DNA of 64,000 nt. Origin: CAYZED01 sp964477445 (GTDB taxonomy: Bacteria > Bacillota > Clostridia > Lutisporales > Lutisporaceae). The notes below the pieces were generated by a model. That model saw only the letters and a program-made list of their open reading frames with translations. It searched no databases and was not told the origin of the DNA. Shown here piece after piece: positions 63,501 through 64,000 of this stretch. Where the stretch lies: contig CAYZED010000001.1 in NCBI GenBank assembly GCA_964477445.1, forward strand, positions 222,773-286,772, read 5' to 3'. The translations under genes were made by a program, and so were the position numbers. The stretch's first letter is position 1, and each line of letters opens with the position of its first letter.

Positions 63501-63698
63501 TTTAAATCGTACTTAATCAATAATGGATATAGTTACTTTATAAGCGATTCTAGAGCCGACATTATTCACAGAAAATGGGCTGTAGAAGCTGGCGTACAAT
63601 GCTTTACTTCACCGGCGACACTAGCGGCATTCTCGGTTTATTGGAACTACATCGCGGAAAAGGGCGAGTTGACACCGTATAAGTTTAGTTTGAACTAG
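60566..63698 (+). CDS. carB: Carbamoyl-phosphate synthase large subunit, with in-frame TGA and a scaffold gap
   Basis: The gene encodes both ATP-grasp halves of CarB (GSGPITIGQAAEFDYAGTQA at the start, GSGPIRIGQGIEFDYCAVHS in the second half) and the C-terminal allosteric domain. Two defects lie close together: an in-frame TGA at 61142-61144 between EDIA and GGIAASP, and ten N at 61180-61189 where about seven residues (IExSxxG) appear to be missing before WKELEYEV. Both flanks are otherwise well conserved. I judge it an intact gene with consensus errors near a contig end, but a real nonsense mutation is possible. Confidence 0.9.
61180..61189. other. Assembly gap (10 N) in carB
   Basis: The flanks CAGATTTT and CTGGAAAG do not overlap. 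By comparison with the CarB pattern about 21 bases are missing. Confidence 0.9.
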
Positions 63699-63707
63699 AG
63701 TAGAAGG

Positions 63708-63762
63708 CGGCTTCGTGGAGGTTATTTAATTTTTTAGATAACTAAAGCGAAGTCGTTTTTTT
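63708..63762 (+). terminator. Terminator after carB
   Basis: CGGCTTCG and CGAAGTCG pair (one G-U), with an inner GTTAT/ATAAC stem, and are followed by seven T. Confidence 0.85.
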
Positions 63763-63788
63763 GTTTTTCAGAATAGCAGAGCCATAAT

Positions 63789-63817
63789 TTGAACATAAAC
63801 TCAATTTGTTATATAAT
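63789..63817 (+). promoter_or_regulatory. Promoter reading out of the right end
   Basis: TTGAAC (63789-63794) and TATAAT (63812-63817) have a 17-bp spacer. Transcription would pass through the inverted repeat at 63841-63971. Confidence 0.6.
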
Positions 63818-63840
63818 TATCTCACGAACCTTTTCCATTG

Positions 63841-63971
63841 ACTTACATCTCAAATTGCCTTATTGTTAAATTAAGGGAATTTTATCTTGAGAAATGTTTT
63901 GTTTAGGAAATATTTCTTCAAGAAAATATTAAACTTAATTGATAATAGGCAATTATAACTTGAGATTAAGT
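63841..63971. repeat. Large imperfect inverted repeat
   Basis: The left arm (63841-63874) and the inverse complement of the right arm (63934-63971) share ACTTA, ATCTCAA, ATTGCCT, TATT and AATTAAG in the same order, with small insertions. The 59 bases between arms are AT-rich. It could be a long RNA hairpin in the leader of the next gene or a MITE-like element. Confidence 0.65.
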
Positions 63972-64000
63972 TGATGAAGGAGTGGAAATAAATAAAGAAG

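Larger units (their letters stand above)
63699..64000. other. Intergenic region at the right end
   Basis: This 302-bp stretch holds the carB terminator, a promoter and a large imperfect inverted repeat. AAGGAG at 63977-63982 may be the ribosome site of a gene that starts beyond the window. The only ATG (63974) gives five codons then stop. Confidence 0.6.

Noticed and set aside
63974..63991. Five-codon leader peptide (MKEWK)
   Set aside because: The ATG lies in the presumed ribosome site region and has no site of its own; it is probably chance.

Overview
The window is about 64 kb of low-GC DNA (roughly one third G+C by eye). It reads as a chromosome segment of a flagellated, probably anaerobic, Firmicute of the class Clostridia. 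The evidence is the Bacillus/Clostridium gene order (fla/che operon, sigD, rpsB-tsf-pyrH-frr-uppS-cdsA-dxr-rseP-polC-rimP-nusA-ylxR-ylxQ-infB-rbfA-truB-ribF), a PolC-type replicase, AGGAGG-type ribosome binding sites with many TTG/GTG starts, and the IreB/RuvX/DUF1292 trio. Genus cannot be fixed from this alone. Five runs of exactly ten N mark scaffold joins in a draft assembly.

Layout. 1-18561: one long plus-strand flagellar/chemotaxis operon. It holds the end of FliY, CheY, the export gate FliO-P-Q-R-FlhB-FlhA, FlhF/FlhG, a PilZ brake protein, CheB-A-W-C-D, a sigma-28 factor, a FapA-type protein, a SwrB-like protein and several small unrecognised proteins. 18562-26830: a promoter, then rpsB and tsf, then pyrH, frr, a small unknown gene, and envelope/isoprenoid genes (uppS, cdsA, dxr, rseP, ispG). 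26847-43322: polC, then the rimP-nusA-ylxR-ylxQ-infB operon, rbfA, nrnA, truB, ribF and alaS. 43323-49256: accessory genes set into the usual alaS-ireB-ruvX neighbourhood, namely a PAF-acetylhydrolase-like esterase, an orphan peptide-binding protein, a SagB-type oxidoreductase and an aldo/keto reductase with a ferredoxin tail; a broken copy of part of the esterase gene also lies here. 49294-53861: ruvX, a DUF1292 protein, three little-known proteins, signal peptidase I and a NYN protein. 53973-56316: a minus-strand AEC transporter and an XRE/ImmA-like regulator-peptidase pair. 56519-63698: arginine/carbamoyl-phosphate genes argG, argH, carA and carB, with shared promoter features.

How the genes work together. 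The first block builds and steers the flagellum: type III export gate, placement GTPases, and the chemosensory phosphorelay with CheB/CheC/CheD adaptation. It also encodes the sigma factor that probably switches on late flagellar genes. The middle block is the conserved translation, ribosome-maturation, replication and lipid-carrier core. The final block makes carbamoyl phosphate and converts citrulline to arginine.

No convincing novel multi-gene system was found. The most unusual signal is the density of short tandem repeats (units of 18-36 bp). They occur between genes and, in frame, inside genes such as alaS (3 x 36 bp), infB and the 51622-52377 gene. Other points of interest are an in-frame TGA in carB beside an assembly gap, a hairpin with a 25-bp duplication at the end of the frr-uppS small gene, a roughly 130-bp imperfect inverted repeat at the right end, and palindromes in the arg promoters. 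No rRNA, tRNA, CRISPR array, transposase or integrase was seen.
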